From the NCBI RefSeq assembly GCF_049965695.1, contig NZ_JBMFWB010000001.1:82687-146686 (forward strand): a stretch of 64,000 bases of DNA. Reading direction: 5' to 3'. Source of the DNA: Athalassotoga sp049965695. Its GTDB lineage: Bacteria; Thermotogota; Thermotogae; Mesoaciditogales; Mesoaciditogaceae. The position numbers were made by a program, and so were the translations under genes. The notes under the pieces are model-generated. The model was not told where the DNA came from and did no database searches. It worked only from the letters and a program-made list of their open reading frames with translations. How positions within the stretch are numbered: position 1 is the first letter of the stretch; each line of letters opens with the position of its first letter. This document shows, piece by piece, positions 22,587 to 31,484 of the stretch.

Positions 22587-23534
22587 ATGGATAAGAAAAA
22601 AGCAATTGTTGTTAAAAATCTTAAGAAATATTTCAAAAACGTGAAAGCCGTAGATGATATTTCTTTTGATGTGAATTACGGAGAACTATTTGCGCTGCTT
22701 GGACAAAATGGTGCCGGAAAAAGTACGACGATAAGAATTTTAACCAATCTTGCAGTTCCAACGAGTGGGCACATAGAAGTTGCCGGTTACAACGTTTTAA
22801 AGGATCCAACAAATGTCAGAAAAAATATAGGACTTGTAGCCGAAAAAATAATACTTTATGATAACTTAACGGCTATGGAAAACATAAAATTTTTTGGAAG
22901 ACTTTACGGTATGAAAGATACGGTTATAGAAGAAAATGCTCAAAAATTCTTGAAACTTTTCGATATATGGAATTTTAAGGATATGCTTATATCCAAAATG
23001 AGCACAGGTATGAAACAAAAGATAAACCTTGCAAGGGCACTTGTGCCAGATCCGCAGATAATATTTTTAGACGAACCGACTTTAGGCCTTGATCCTGTTT
23101 CGACAAAACACATAAGAGATTTCATAGTTGGCTTGAGAGGAGAAGGCAGAACGATCGTCTACACGACACATGTGCTTCACGATATTGAACTCATGAACGT
23201 GGACAAAGTCGCCATAATGCGAAAAGGCAAGATAGTATCAATAGGTTCTTTAAGCGACATAAAAAAACACTTTAAAAAGGCCGAAATTGTTGAGGTTGAA
23301 ACAGACAGGACGCTTTCTTCAAATGAAGTGAAGGGAAAGATCCTCGATCAAGATGATGGATATATGAAAATAGAAGTTGAAGATTTGAATCAATTTATGA
23401 AAGACATATCGAAGTTAAACGTCCAAATAAGGAGTTTTAAGTCACTTGAACCTTCTCTTGAGGATATATACGTTGAAATATCCGAAGGAAATGATGTCGA
23501 AGAACAAAGCGAAATGGTAAACGTTAAGGAGTGA
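22587..23534 (+). CDS. ABC-2 type exporter, ATP-binding protein
   Basis: 315 residues. Walker A GQNGAGKST (~39-47), signature MSTGMKQKINLARAL in place of LSGGQ, and Walker B IIFLDEPTLGLDP, with the H-loop in YTTHVLHD. The ~80-residue C-terminal extension is typical of DrrA/CcmA-like export ATPases. It is preceded by AAGGAGG and followed 5 bases later by its permease. Together with PadR it forms an exporter operon for an unknown substrate, probably a drug or lipid. Confidence 0.93.
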   Translation: MDKKKAIVVKNLKKYFKNVKAVDDISFDVNYGELFALLGQNGAGKSTTIRILTNLAVPTSGHIEVAGYNVLKDPTNVRKNIGLVAEKIILYDNLTAMENIKFFGRLYGMKDTVIEENAQKFLKLFDIWNFKDMLISKMSTGMKQKINLARALVPDPQIIFLDEPTLGLDPVSTKHIRDFIVGLRGEGRTIVYTTHVLHDIELMNVDKVAIMRKGKIVSIGSLSDIKKHFKKAEIVEVETDRTLSSNEVKGKILDQDDGYMKIEVEDLNQFMKDISKLNVQIRSFKSLEPSLEDIYVEISEGNDVEEQSEMVNVKE

Positions 23535-23539
23535 GATGA

Positions 23540-24631
23540 ATGAGAATATGGGACATTGCGTGGAAGGATTTAAAGACATTTTTAAGAGGAAAAACAAGGG
23601 TCATTTTTTCGATCTTGATGCCGATTATAATGATGTTGATGCTTGGTTTCATTTTTCCAAAAACAGGTGGATCTTATTCCGGAAATATAGGAATTTACTC
23701 ACAAGATCTGATCTTCAACGCAAAAGTTGAAAAATCATTGCCTGCAACTGCCACAAACAAGATGATTTTCTATAATTCCAAACAAGATCTTATCGATGCA
23801 CTTGCAAGTGGAAAGATAATGGTTGGCGCCGTGATACCGAAAGATTTTTCGTTATCAATAGCACTTAACAGACCTGTGACCATGGATGTCATACCAAGTC
23901 CTGCAAATCCTCAAGCAGGTATAATGATGGGACAGGTGCTGGTTGGGATGTTCGGACAGGAAGGTGCCAGCAACGTCAAACAAAATGTGCAATCTAACCT
24001 TATCAACGCGGATGGGACGCCATTTAACTATTACGATTTTACAGTTCCGGGATTGATGGCCATGATTGCCATAATGAGCGTCATGACAGGACTCGCTTCG
24101 GCTATAACACGTGAAAGAGAACTTGGAACTTTAGATGGCGTTATGGTTACACCTATAAGTCGTGGAAGTATTGTCATCGGTAAAGTGCTTGCGCAGACTA
24201 TAAGAGGATTTGTAACCGCCATGATAATTTTGGCAATCTCATGGCTATTCTTTGGAGTTCACTTCACTGGCATATCGCTGTTATGGACGATCTTCCTGCT
24301 TTTGTTGGGCACATTCAGTTTCATAGGAGTGGGGGTTATGATAACGGCTGCAATGAAAGAACAGGAAACGGCCATGATAACGATGACAACGATAACCTTT
24401 CCAATGATGTTTTTCTCGGGCGTCTTCTTTCCGATTCAGCAAATGCCTCATTTCATGCAATACATAGCCTATGTTTTCCCACTTACCTATGCGGCAGATG
24501 CACTTAGAAACGTGATAACCTTGAACGTCGGATGGAACTTTATATGGGTTGATGTCGTTGTACTCGTCGGATTTGCACTTGTAACATCTCTGATTGCAAC
24601 ATTCACATTCCAAAAATTGACACAGGATTAA
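23540..24631 (+). CDS. ABC-2 type exporter permease
   Basis: 363 residues. One N-terminal transmembrane helix, then a ~130-residue extracytoplasmic domain, then five helices in the C-terminal half with the ABC-2 signature around TRERELGTLDGVMVTPISRG and FSGVFFPIQQMP. This is the standard topology of DrrB/YhgE-type permeases and it pairs with the preceding ATPase. Ribosome binding site AAGGAG. Confidence 0.92.
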   Translation: MRIWDIAWKDLKTFLRGKTRVIFSILMPIIMMLMLGFIFPKTGGSYSGNIGIYSQDLIFNAKVEKSLPATATNKMIFYNSKQDLIDALASGKIMVGAVIPKDFSLSIALNRPVTMDVIPSPANPQAGIMMGQVLVGMFGQEGASNVKQNVQSNLINADGTPFNYYDFTVPGLMAMIAIMSVMTGLASAITRERELGTLDGVMVTPISRGSIVIGKVLAQTIRGFVTAMIILAISWLFFGVHFTGISLLWTIFLLLLGTFSFIGVGVMITAAMKEQETAMITMTTITFPMMFFSGVFFPIQQMPHFMQYIAYVFPLTYAADALRNVITLNVGWNFIWVDVVVLVGFALVTSLIATFTFQKLTQD

Positions 24632-24637
24632 TTTTAG

Positions 24638-24768
24638 AAGAGTGATGCGTGATCGGTAATCGGAAAAACGGCGCGTGGCGGGTAGCCGGTAGCACGTAGG
24701 AAAAACAGACATCGAGTGAGGCACCTGCCATCGTTATGATTCGAATTTAAAACTGGTTCAGTATATTT
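24638..24768 (+). repeat. Heptad repeats plus copy of the 60-bp dispersed element
   Basis: GTRATCG-type heptads (24640-24665) are followed by GCNNRTR heptads (24671-24700) and, at 24705-24767, the element beginning ACAGACATCGAGTG that also occurs at 10143-10207. Nothing coding is visible in 24632-24863. Confidence 0.8.
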
Positions 24769-24784
24769 GATAAATTTGTATGAC

Positions 24785-24811
24785 TTGAAAATAGGTTTGT
24801 TATGATATAAT
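24785..24811 (+). promoter_or_regulatory. Promoter of the S1-domain protein gene
   Basis: TTGAAA (24785-24790) and an extended -10 TGATATAAT (TATAAT at 24806-24811), with a short 15-bp spacer. About 50 bases of leader precede the ATG. Confidence 0.7.
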
Positions 24812-24863
24812 TTAGATATCCAATTTTGAAGGGAGGAAACTTCTGGTTTTTCAGAGGATTAGC

Positions 24864-25238
24864 ATGAGCGTTAAGGCCGGACAGATTGTTGAAGGAACAG
24901 TTACAGCTATAAAAAACTTCGGTGTTTTCGTCAAAGTCGAAGGCGAGGGAGAGGGATTAGTTCACGTTTCTAAGATAGCCAGTGGCTATGTGAAAGATCC
25001 CGGTGAGTACCTGAATGTTGGGCAAAAGGTAAAAGTAAAAGTGTTAAGTGTTGGAGAAAATGGAAAGATGGATCTTTCCATAAAAGATGCGGGTGAGGTT
25101 ATAAAAAAGAAAGACGCATCTCAGCCAAAAGAAAAGGAAGACAAGCAAACCGATTTTGAGCAAAAAATGTCTAAATTCCTGAAGGAAAGCCAACAAAAAT
25201 CAAGCGATTTGAAAAAAAGATCCGACAGGTACGGTTAA
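24864..25238 (+). CDS. S1-domain RNA-binding protein (general stress protein 13/YugI-like)
   Basis: 124 residues: one S1 OB-fold (residues ~3-75; GQIVEGTVTAIKNFGVFVKV and GLVHVSKIA are the typical strands), then a highly charged lysine/glutamate tail. Single-S1 proteins of this size bind RNA and often associate with ribosomes. The start has GAGG 6 bases upstream. It converges with ispE, with 3 bases between stops. Confidence 0.85.
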   Translation: MSVKAGQIVEGTVTAIKNFGVFVKVEGEGEGLVHVSKIASGYVKDPGEYLNVGQKVKVKVLSVGENGKMDLSIKDAGEVIKKKDASQPKEKEDKQTDFEQKMSKFLKESQQKSSDLKKRSDRYG

Positions 25239-25241
25239 AAA

Positions 25242-26042
25242 TTAATCTAAAATCAATCGAGGGCGTGCTGTGAAATGTACGTCCCCTTTTGTTTTATGAA
25301 GATCGAATCCAAAGAACGCGGATCCCGAGCCGGTCATCAAAATAAATTCTTTATCTTTAAGATGTGCTTTAGCCTGAGAAGTTATCTCCGGATGAATTTG
25401 TTCTGCCATAACCTGAAAGGTGTTGTAAAGATTTGAAGAAACTTTTTTTCGATCTCCTGTTTTTATTCCCGCATACAGTTCGTAAGGATCTCCGCTTTTT
25501 CCGCAAAGGTTCATCTCATCGACAAGTGCGTACATCTGTTTCGTCGGAAATCCAACTTGTGGAATGTAAAGATCTATTCCAAGGTCAAGCGGATCAAGTT
25601 TATGGATTTTTTCTCCAACTCCTTCAACAACAGCACAACCACCTTCCACAAAAAAAGGCACATCGCTGCCTATCAACCTCGCCATTTCCATGATATCTGA
25701 AATTTTTTCATTCTCGCACAAATACCATAACAGCGCTGCAGCATCGGCACTGCCTCCGCCTAACCCCGAAGGAGACGGGATGTGCTTTTCAAGTTTGATC
25801 TTTAACTTTGGATGTATGCCGGTTATCCTTTCAAAAATATCCATGGTTTTGAAAAGTGTGTTTGAACTGTCCCATGGCAAATTCATTTTGGACGAAAATG
25901 TCGTTTCATCACTTTTCTCTACTTCCAAAAGATCGTAAAGAGATATGTTGTGCATAAGCGAAATTATATCGTGAAATCCATCATCTCTTTTTGAAAGTAC
26001 AGAAAGGTACAAATTGACTTTTGCGTAAGCCTTTATAATCAT
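25242..26042 (-). CDS. ispE: 4-diphosphocytidyl-2-C-methyl-D-erythritol kinase
   Basis: 266 residues, GHMP kinase fold. N-terminal AYAKVNLYLSV (5-15) with the catalytic lysine, phosphate-binding motif PSPSGLGGGSADAA (89-102), and C-terminal GSGSAFFGF. It catalyses the ATP-dependent 2-phosphorylation of CDP-methylerythritol in the non-mevalonate isoprenoid pathway. It lies downstream of the glycine cleavage operon behind a hairpin at 26050-26075 and may be partly read through from it. Confidence 0.93.
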   Translation of the reverse strand: MIIKAYAKVNLYLSVLSKRDDGFHDIISLMHNISLYDLLEVEKSDETTFSSKMNLPWDSSNTLFKTMDIFERITGIHPKLKIKLEKHIPSPSGLGGGSADAAALLWYLCENEKISDIMEMARLIGSDVPFFVEGGCAVVEGVGEKIHKLDPLDLGIDLYIPQVGFPTKQMYALVDEMNLCGKSGDPYELYAGIKTGDRKKVSSNLYNTFQVMAEQIHPEITSQAKAHLKDKEFILMTGSGSAFFGFDLHKTKGDVHFTARPRLILD

Positions 26043-26049
26043 GAGAAAT

Positions 26050-26075
26050 GCCCCATCGCAAGGATGGGGCGATTT
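26050..26075. terminator. Strong hairpin between gcvPB and ispE
   Basis: CCCCATC and GATGGGG pair over GCAAG. The T-run (GATTTTTC) follows on the plus strand. On the minus strand, the direction of gcvPB to ispE, the tail is the poorer GCATTTCTC. It may stop antisense transcripts entering from the S1 gene and attenuate reading from gcv into ispE. Confidence 0.65.
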
Positions 26076-26076
26076 T

Positions 26077-27507
26077 TCACTTCCATCTTAGAATGAGTTG
26101 TTTTGCAGCCCTTACATCGTCGAGTCTCCTTACCGGAGTAATGTGAGGCGCTTCTTGAAGAAGTTTTGGATTTTCTTTTGCTTCCTTCGCTATTTTTTCA
26201 ACAACTTCGACGAATTTATCAAGGGTCATCTTTGATTCTGTTTCTGTCGGTTCTATCATAAGGTCTTCATGGACTATCAATGGGAAGTACACCGTCGGCG
26301 GATGGACACCGTAGTCCAACATTCTTTTCACGAAATCTAAAGCCTTAACCCCATGGCCTAACAAAGGTTCAGTCGTTGCGACGAATTCGTGCATGCATGG
26401 CTTTGTATCGTAAGGCACTTCGAGTATCTTGGAAATTTTTGCCCTTAGATAATTGGCATTTAAAACTGCCATTTCGCTTGCACGTTTAAGTCCATCTCCT
26501 CCCATCGTCAAAATGTAAGCATATGCCTTGACAAGTACAGAGAAATTCCCATAGAAACTTCTAACACGTCCTATGGTGTTTTTATGTGAGTAATCGAGAA
26601 AATACTTTTCACCCTTTTTACCAACAGTTGGAACAGGAAGAAAACTTTCGAGAAATTTTTTCACACCTATCGGCCCGGCACCAGGGCCTCCCATTCCATG
26701 AGGAGTGGAAAAAGTTTTGTGCAAGTTGAAGTGAACCACATCGAATCCGAGGTCTCCCGGCCTTGCCTTTCCCATTATGGCGTTGAAGTTTGCACCGTCG
26801 TAGTAAAGCAAGCCTCCGGCATCGTGTATTATCCTGGATATTTGAAGCACATTTTCATCAAAAAGTCCAAGTGTGTTCGGATTTGTAAGCATTATGCCGG
26901 CAGTGTGAGAATTAACGATTTTCTTTAATTCGTCTATATCCACCATTCCATTTTTGTCTGATTTTATTTCGATTGCCTTATACCCGTTCATCGTTGCCGT
27001 TGCAGGATTTGTACCGTGTGCGGAATCGGGTATTATCATCTCATCTCTTTCAAAGTCTTTTTTGTGTTCGTGATAAGCACGTATAACGGCAACCCCCGTG
27101 TATTCTCCGTGGGCACCAGCAGCGGGTTGTAACGTCATGGCATCCATCCCGCTCATGACTTTCAAGGCTTCTTGAAGGTTGTACATCAACTCGAGAGCAC
27201 CTTGAACTGTATTTTCATCCTGATAAGGATGTATCTTTGAGAAGCCGTCAAAAGCAGCCGCGGATTCGTTTAGTTTGGGGTTGTACTTCATCGTGCATGA
27301 ACCAAGCGGATAGAAACCAATGTCTACGGCATAATTCAGCCTTGAGAGGTTTGTGTAATGTCTTACAACATCTCCTTCCGTGAGTTCAGGAAGTTTTGGA
27401 GGTTCGACTCTTTTGAATTCACCAGATAGGTTGTAATTGTCAACATCCAATTTGGGTGGTATAAAACCTCTTCTTCCGGTCGTGGAAATTTCAAATATCA
27501 ACTCCAT
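26077..27507 (-). CDS. gcvPB: Glycine dehydrogenase (decarboxylating) subunit 2
   Basis: 476 residues, the C-terminal half of the P-protein found as a separate chain in many bacteria and archaea. The pyridoxal phosphate lysine is in NLHKTFSTPHGMGGPG (~residue 265). LGSCTMKYNP and the conserved DSAHGTNPATA region are present. With GcvPA it decarboxylates glycine and transfers the aminomethyl group to lipoyl-GcvH. It starts 1 base after gcvPA. Confidence 0.95.
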   Translation of the reverse strand: MELIFEISTTGRRGFIPPKLDVDNYNLSGEFKRVEPPKLPELTEGDVVRHYTNLSRLNYAVDIGFYPLGSCTMKYNPKLNESAAAFDGFSKIHPYQDENTVQGALELMYNLQEALKVMSGMDAMTLQPAAGAHGEYTGVAVIRAYHEHKKDFERDEMIIPDSAHGTNPATATMNGYKAIEIKSDKNGMVDIDELKKIVNSHTAGIMLTNPNTLGLFDENVLQISRIIHDAGGLLYYDGANFNAIMGKARPGDLGFDVVHFNLHKTFSTPHGMGGPGAGPIGVKKFLESFLPVPTVGKKGEKYFLDYSHKNTIGRVRSFYGNFSVLVKAYAYILTMGGDGLKRASEMAVLNANYLRAKISKILEVPYDTKPCMHEFVATTEPLLGHGVKALDFVKRMLDYGVHPPTVYFPLIVHEDLMIEPTETESKMTLDKFVEVVEKIAKEAKENPKLLQEAPHITPVRRLDDVRAAKQLILRWK

Positions 27508-27508
27508 A

Positions 27509-28849
27509 TCACATCGCCTCCAAAACGGAGATCAATTTTTCAATTTCTTCCGATGTATTTGCCTCTGTCGCACAAAATAGCACATGTCCTTTCATGCTGC
27601 CATCGGCCTTCGAAAGATCGAGAGGTCCGATAATTCCATTTTTGAAAAGCACTTTTTTCATCTTCGAAATATCGAGATCGGTTTTAACGACAAATTCGTT
27701 GAAAAATTCTCCGGAGAATGCACGAACGAAATGACCGGTTTTTTCAAGACGCTTAAGTAAATAATGAGATTTGGAAATGTTCAGTTCTCCTATCTCTTTC
27801 AAGCCTTTCGGTCCAACGAGAGAAAGATATATCGAAGCGTAAAGCGTTCCAAGTGCATGATTCGAACATATGTTAGACGTAGCCTTTTCACGCCTTATAT
27901 GCTGTTCTCTTGCCTGGAGTGTCATGACGAAACCGCGTTTGCCGTCAACATCGACGGTTTCTCCAATTATTCTGCCAGGCATTGTTCTTACAAATTTCGT
28001 ATCTTCCCTGATGGCAAAAAATCCAAACGAAGGCCCTCCAAAATTCATGGATATTCCAAGAGTTTGTCCGTCTCCGACGACGACATCCGCACCGAGTTTA
28101 CCGGGCGCTTCAAGTATGCCCAAACTTATGGGATTCGAAATGACTATAAGAATTACATCCTTAGAAATTTCTCTTATCGACTTAAGATCCTCTATTACCC
28201 CGTAAAAATTCGGATATTGAACGACAACGCATGATGTTTTATCGTCAATTTTTGATTTCAAATCCTTCAAAGAAATCTTACCATCGGAATCATGTGAAAC
28301 CTTTTCGATTTCTATCTTCGGTCCGGCAACGTAAGTTTTCACTGTTTCAATGTATTCCGGATGTATCGTGTCTGCCACGAGCGCTCTGTATTTTTGCGTG
28401 TACCTTGAAGCCATCAAAACCGCTTCCGCCAAAGATGAAGCGCCATCGTACATCGATGCGTTTGCTATTCCCATTCCGGTGATCTCGCATATCATCGTCT
28501 GAAATTCAAAAAGTGATTGAAGTGTGCCTTGAGAAACTTCAGCCTGATAAGGTGTGTATGCAGTGTAAAAATCACCTCTCGAGGCTATTTGGCCGACAGC
28601 CGAAGGTATCACATGATTGTATATACCGCCTCCGATGAAAAATGCATACTTATCAGCACTTGCATTCATAAGTGCCATTTTTCTCAATTTTGACAAAACG
28701 TTGAATTCGTCCATTCCGTCCGGCAGATCTATTGAATTTATGAGTTTTTCCGAAGGTATAGTTGAAAACAAAGATTCAACGTTTTTAACGCCTATCGTTT
28801 CAAGCATTTCTTTCAAATCTTGATCTGTATGGGGAATATACGGTTCCAT
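27509..28849 (-). CDS. gcvPA: Glycine dehydrogenase (decarboxylating) subunit 1
   Basis: 446 residues matching the N-terminal half of the P-protein: YIPHTDQDLKEML start, FIGGGIYNHVIPSAV, TAYTPYQAEVSQGTLQSLFEFQ, GASSLAEAVLMA, and the GDGQTLGISMNFGGPSFGFFA region. It forms the alpha-beta P-protein with GcvPB. The split form is usual in Thermotogota and Firmicutes. GGAGG lies just before the ATG. Confidence 0.95.
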   Translation of the reverse strand: MEPYIPHTDQDLKEMLETIGVKNVESLFSTIPSEKLINSIDLPDGMDEFNVLSKLRKMALMNASADKYAFFIGGGIYNHVIPSAVGQIASRGDFYTAYTPYQAEVSQGTLQSLFEFQTMICEITGMGIANASMYDGASSLAEAVLMASRYTQKYRALVADTIHPEYIETVKTYVAGPKIEIEKVSHDSDGKISLKDLKSKIDDKTSCVVVQYPNFYGVIEDLKSIREISKDVILIVISNPISLGILEAPGKLGADVVVGDGQTLGISMNFGGPSFGFFAIREDTKFVRTMPGRIIGETVDVDGKRGFVMTLQAREQHIRREKATSNICSNHALGTLYASIYLSLVGPKGLKEIGELNISKSHYLLKRLEKTGHFVRAFSGEFFNEFVVKTDLDISKMKKVLFKNGIIGPLDLSKADGSMKGHVLFCATEANTSEEIEKLISVLEAM

Positions 28850-28867
28850 CTGAATTCCTCCTTTTTA

Positions 28868-28901
28868 GATTCCAAATCCATGATCCGGCAGGATCGGAAT
28901 C
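28868..28901 (-). other. Nested stem-loop between gcvH and gcvPA
   Basis: An outer GATTCC/GGAATC pair encloses an inner GATCC/GGATC hairpin. There is no T-run, so it is not a terminator. It could be a transcript-stabilising or processing element inside the operon, in the 88-base gap between gcvH and gcvPA. Confidence 0.45.
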
Positions 28902-28937
28902 AAAGATGATTCACATTTAAAATCGATCAAGCATAAA

Positions 28938-29309
28938 TCAACGTGTTTCATCGACGAATTTATCGTACGCTGTTTTATCAAGTAAAGCGTCAAATTCTTT
29001 TGGATTAGAAACCTCTATTTTTGCGATCCATCCGTCACCTTCGGCCGATTTGTTTATCAGTTCGGGAGTGGTTTCAAGTGCTTTGTTAACTTCGACAACT
29101 TTTCCGCTTAAAGGTGCATAAACATCACTTGCCGATTTAACCGATTCAACTGAACAAAGCATTTCTCCGGCTTTAACGGTTTTTCCGACATCCGGCAGGT
29201 TGACGTAAACAACGTCTCCCAATTGATTCTGGGCATGATCCGATATTCCAACTGTTGCAACTTTCCCTTTCAGTTCAGCCCACTCGTGAGTTTTCAAATA
29301 CTTCTTCAT
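28938..29309 (-). CDS. gcvH: Glycine cleavage system H protein
   Basis: 123 residues with the lipoyl domain. The lipoate-accepting Lys58 is in ESVKSAS, preceded by GDVVYVNLPDVGKTV. It shuttles the aminomethyl and reduced lipoyl group between P, T and L proteins. It lies 17 bases after gcvT. No L-protein or lipoate ligase gene is in the window. Confidence 0.96.
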   Translation of the reverse strand: MKKYLKTHEWAELKGKVATVGISDHAQNQLGDVVYVNLPDVGKTVKAGEMLCSVESVKSASDVYAPLSGKVVEVNKALETTPELINKSAEGDGWIAKIEVSNPKEFDALLDKTAYDKFVDETR

Positions 29310-29326
29310 TTTTGTTACCTCCTGAA

Positions 29327-30424
29327 TTATTTAGATTTAACGCTTCCTCTGTAAAAAGGCGTTTTTATAACAGTTGCTTTTATTTTCTTACCATGAATAT
29401 CCACGGACAAATTATTTCCCATTTTGGAATGATCGGCATCAACGTAACCAAGTGCAAGTGATCTGTTAAGAGTTGGTGATTTTGTTCCGCTTGTGATATG
29501 ACCTACCTTTTGATCTTCCGAAAAGATCTCGTATCCGTGCCTTGCTATACCACCATCTATTTCAAGACCTCTTAATCTTTTGGTCACACCTTTTTCTTTT
29601 TGCCTTTCAAGTACTTCTTTCCCATTGAAAGAAGGCTTTGTGAAATCAACAGTCCAGCCAAGACCGGCCTCAAGTGGCGTTGTCGTATCATCTATGTCAT
29701 TGCCGTAAAGCATGTAACATGCCTCAAACCTTAAGGTATCTCTTGCGCCGAGTCCACAAGGCTTTACATCGTTGTTTCCTATTTCGATCAATTTTCTCCA
29801 CATCGCAATTGCGGCTGCCGGATCGAAATACAATTCAAAACCATCTTCTCCTGTGTATCCCGTTCTTGACACTATGCAGTTTATGCCGTTAATTTGCCCT
29901 GTCGTGAAATTATAAAAGGATATCTTCGAGAGATCGACTCCTGAAATTTTTTTCAAAATCTTTTCTGCCATCGGTCCTTGAAAAGCTATTTGGGCATAAT
30001 TATTCGAAACATTTTCTATTTTCACTCGATAATGCCGCTTTTGAGATTTAATCCATTCGTAATCTTTGTCGGTGTTCGAAGCATTTACCACAAGAAGCAC
30101 TTTTGTGTCTGAGAATTTGTAAGCGAGCAGATCATCGACTATCGTTGCATTTTCATAGCACATGGGGCTGTAACATATCTCTCCGTTTTTAAGTTTCGAA
30201 ACGGAATTCGTTATGAGGTTATCGACAAATGGTACTGAATCAACATCTTCAACCAAGATTTCTCCCATGTGAGAGACATCAAAAATACCCGCTTTTTCTC
30301 TAACCGATTTGTGCTCTTCGATTATCGAGGTGTATTGAAGTGGCATTTCCCATCCACCAAATTCAACTAACTTGGCTCCCAATCTTTTGTGCTCAGACCA
30401 TAGCGGTGTTTTCTTCAATTCCAT
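29327..30424 (-). CDS. gcvT: Glycine cleavage system aminomethyltransferase (T protein)
   Basis: 365 residues of normal length. Family landmarks include GGWEMPLQY, FDVSHMGEI, GYTGEDGFELYF and the C-terminal GHITSGTKSPTL and GYVD. It transfers the methylene group from lipoyl-GcvH to tetrahydrofolate and releases ammonia. It is the first catalytic gene of the gcv block. No glycine riboswitch is seen in the short gap upstream, so regulation, if any, acts from the promoter ahead of the DUF2007 gene. Confidence 0.95.
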   Translation of the reverse strand: MELKKTPLWSEHKRLGAKLVEFGGWEMPLQYTSIIEEHKSVREKAGIFDVSHMGEILVEDVDSVPFVDNLITNSVSKLKNGEICYSPMCYENATIVDDLLAYKFSDTKVLLVVNASNTDKDYEWIKSQKRHYRVKIENVSNNYAQIAFQGPMAEKILKKISGVDLSKISFYNFTTGQINGINCIVSRTGYTGEDGFELYFDPAAAIAMWRKLIEIGNNDVKPCGLGARDTLRFEACYMLYGNDIDDTTTPLEAGLGWTVDFTKPSFNGKEVLERQKEKGVTKRLRGLEIDGGIARHGYEIFSEDQKVGHITSGTKSPTLNRSLALGYVDADHSKMGNNLSVDIHGKKIKATVIKTPFYRGSVKSK

Positions 30425-30456
30425 GATCTTACCTCCTCACACTCTATATGAAAATT

Positions 30457-31152
30457 TCAAAACAGATTTCCAACTTCGAAGTCGACCGTAAATTCATTTT
30501 TTTTCGCCAAAAGGTACTCTCCGTTTTTAATGGCGATCCATCCACCACCAGAGGGCTCGGTTGAAATTGAAAGCGAATTTTTACACGCCTCGTAAAATAG
30601 CGTGTGATAATTATCATCGACCTTTTTGACATATCTCCATCCCATAAGCATTTCGTCGTTGACAATTATGGCATTCAAAGACGTGTATTTACCTTCTGAA
30701 ATGTCTATCAAGGTTTTAACCGTTGTTCTTACCGATTCAAGTAGATCCTTATCTTTCAAGTTTTCAATGAACATTTTAGCGTAAAACTGCGTGTCTATTT
30801 CATCTTTCCTTTTCGATTTTGAAAGGTTGTAGATCGTTCCATTGTGGGCAAAAGACCATATTTTGCCTTTTTCATTATATACGAAAGGATGAGAAAACAA
30901 AACATTTGCTTTTCCAAAACTTGCTTTCCTTGCGTGCAAAAGCGCAGATTTAGCGATTTCATCGATCTTCCCATTTTCCCATATCGGCTTTGAACTTTTC
31001 TTTATTGAAAACTCTTCATCGTTGTAACACACGCCGCCCCACCCGTCACCATGCGGTGCATCTTTACCGTGAAGAGCCTGTGCCTTTAAAATTTCAAAGT
31101 AAGGTGTAACAGGTTTACCTTCTGTTGAGATAAAACCTACCATTCTGCACAT
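30457..31152 (-). CDS. Class II glutamine amidotransferase (YafJ-like)
   Basis: 231 residues. The mature N-terminal nucleophile is Cys2 (MCRMVGF). Further Ntn-amidotransferase features are LHGKDAPHGDGWG, LLHARKAS and FAHNGTIYN. There is no synthase domain, so it is a stand-alone glutaminase-type protein of the YafJ group with unknown acceptor. It sits in the gcv operon, 32 bases before gcvT, which is an unusual companion. Confidence 0.85.
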   Translation of the reverse strand: MCRMVGFISTEGKPVTPYFEILKAQALHGKDAPHGDGWGGVCYNDEEFSIKKSSKPIWENGKIDEIAKSALLHARKASFGKANVLFSHPFVYNEKGKIWSFAHNGTIYNLSKSKRKDEIDTQFYAKMFIENLKDKDLLESVRTTVKTLIDISEGKYTSLNAIIVNDEMLMGWRYVKKVDDNYHTLFYEACKNSLSISTEPSGGGWIAIKNGEYLLAKKNEFTVDFEVGNLF

Positions 31153-31155
31153 CTT

Positions 31156-31389
31156 TTACTCCTTGTGCTTTTTAATTTCGTCAAGGAGAGATTCGGCTTC
31201 TTCCAATTCTTCGGCCTTAACAAGTAATTCTTTGGGACCACTTTCTCCGAATATCATGGATCCGCCATAAGGAACAGTTGAATCTCGAATCTTGGCTTCA
31301 ATTCCATTTTCTTCAAGAAAGCCCCTCGTTATTTCAGCCGAAGTACCATTTTCAAATATATCCAGCACTGTCCACTCTGTTTTTTTCAT
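31156..31389 (-). CDS. DUF2007 small protein
   Basis: 77 residues with the pattern of DUF2007 (putative signal-transducing) proteins: EWTVLDIFENGTSAEITRGFL for the first helix, IEAKIRD, and LLVKAEELEEAESLLDE at the end, a ferredoxin-like fold. First gene of the gcv transcription unit. A TATCAT -10-like hexamer lies at 31425-31430. Confidence 0.8.
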   Translation of the reverse strand: MKKTEWTVLDIFENGTSAEITRGFLEENGIEAKIRDSTVPYGGSMIFGESGPKELLVKAEELEEAESLLDEIKKHKE

Positions 31390-31433
31390 GATGTCTTCCT
31401 TTCAAAAATATACACGCTAAAGAAATGATACCA

Positions 31434-31463
31434 CAAAAATAAAGAGGCCGAACACAGCCTCCT
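31434..31463 (-). terminator. Terminator after livF
   Basis: GAGGC/GCCTC over an 8-base loop, followed on the minus strand by TTTATTTTT. It closes the liv operon before the DUF2007-gcv unit. Confidence 0.8.
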
Positions 31464-31484
31464 AAAAATGGACGGTGGAAAAAA

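Noticed and set aside
30425..31480. Glycine riboswitch for the gcv operon
   Set aside because: The gaps before gcvT and before the DUF2007 gene are too short and show none of the conserved glycine aptamer pattern.
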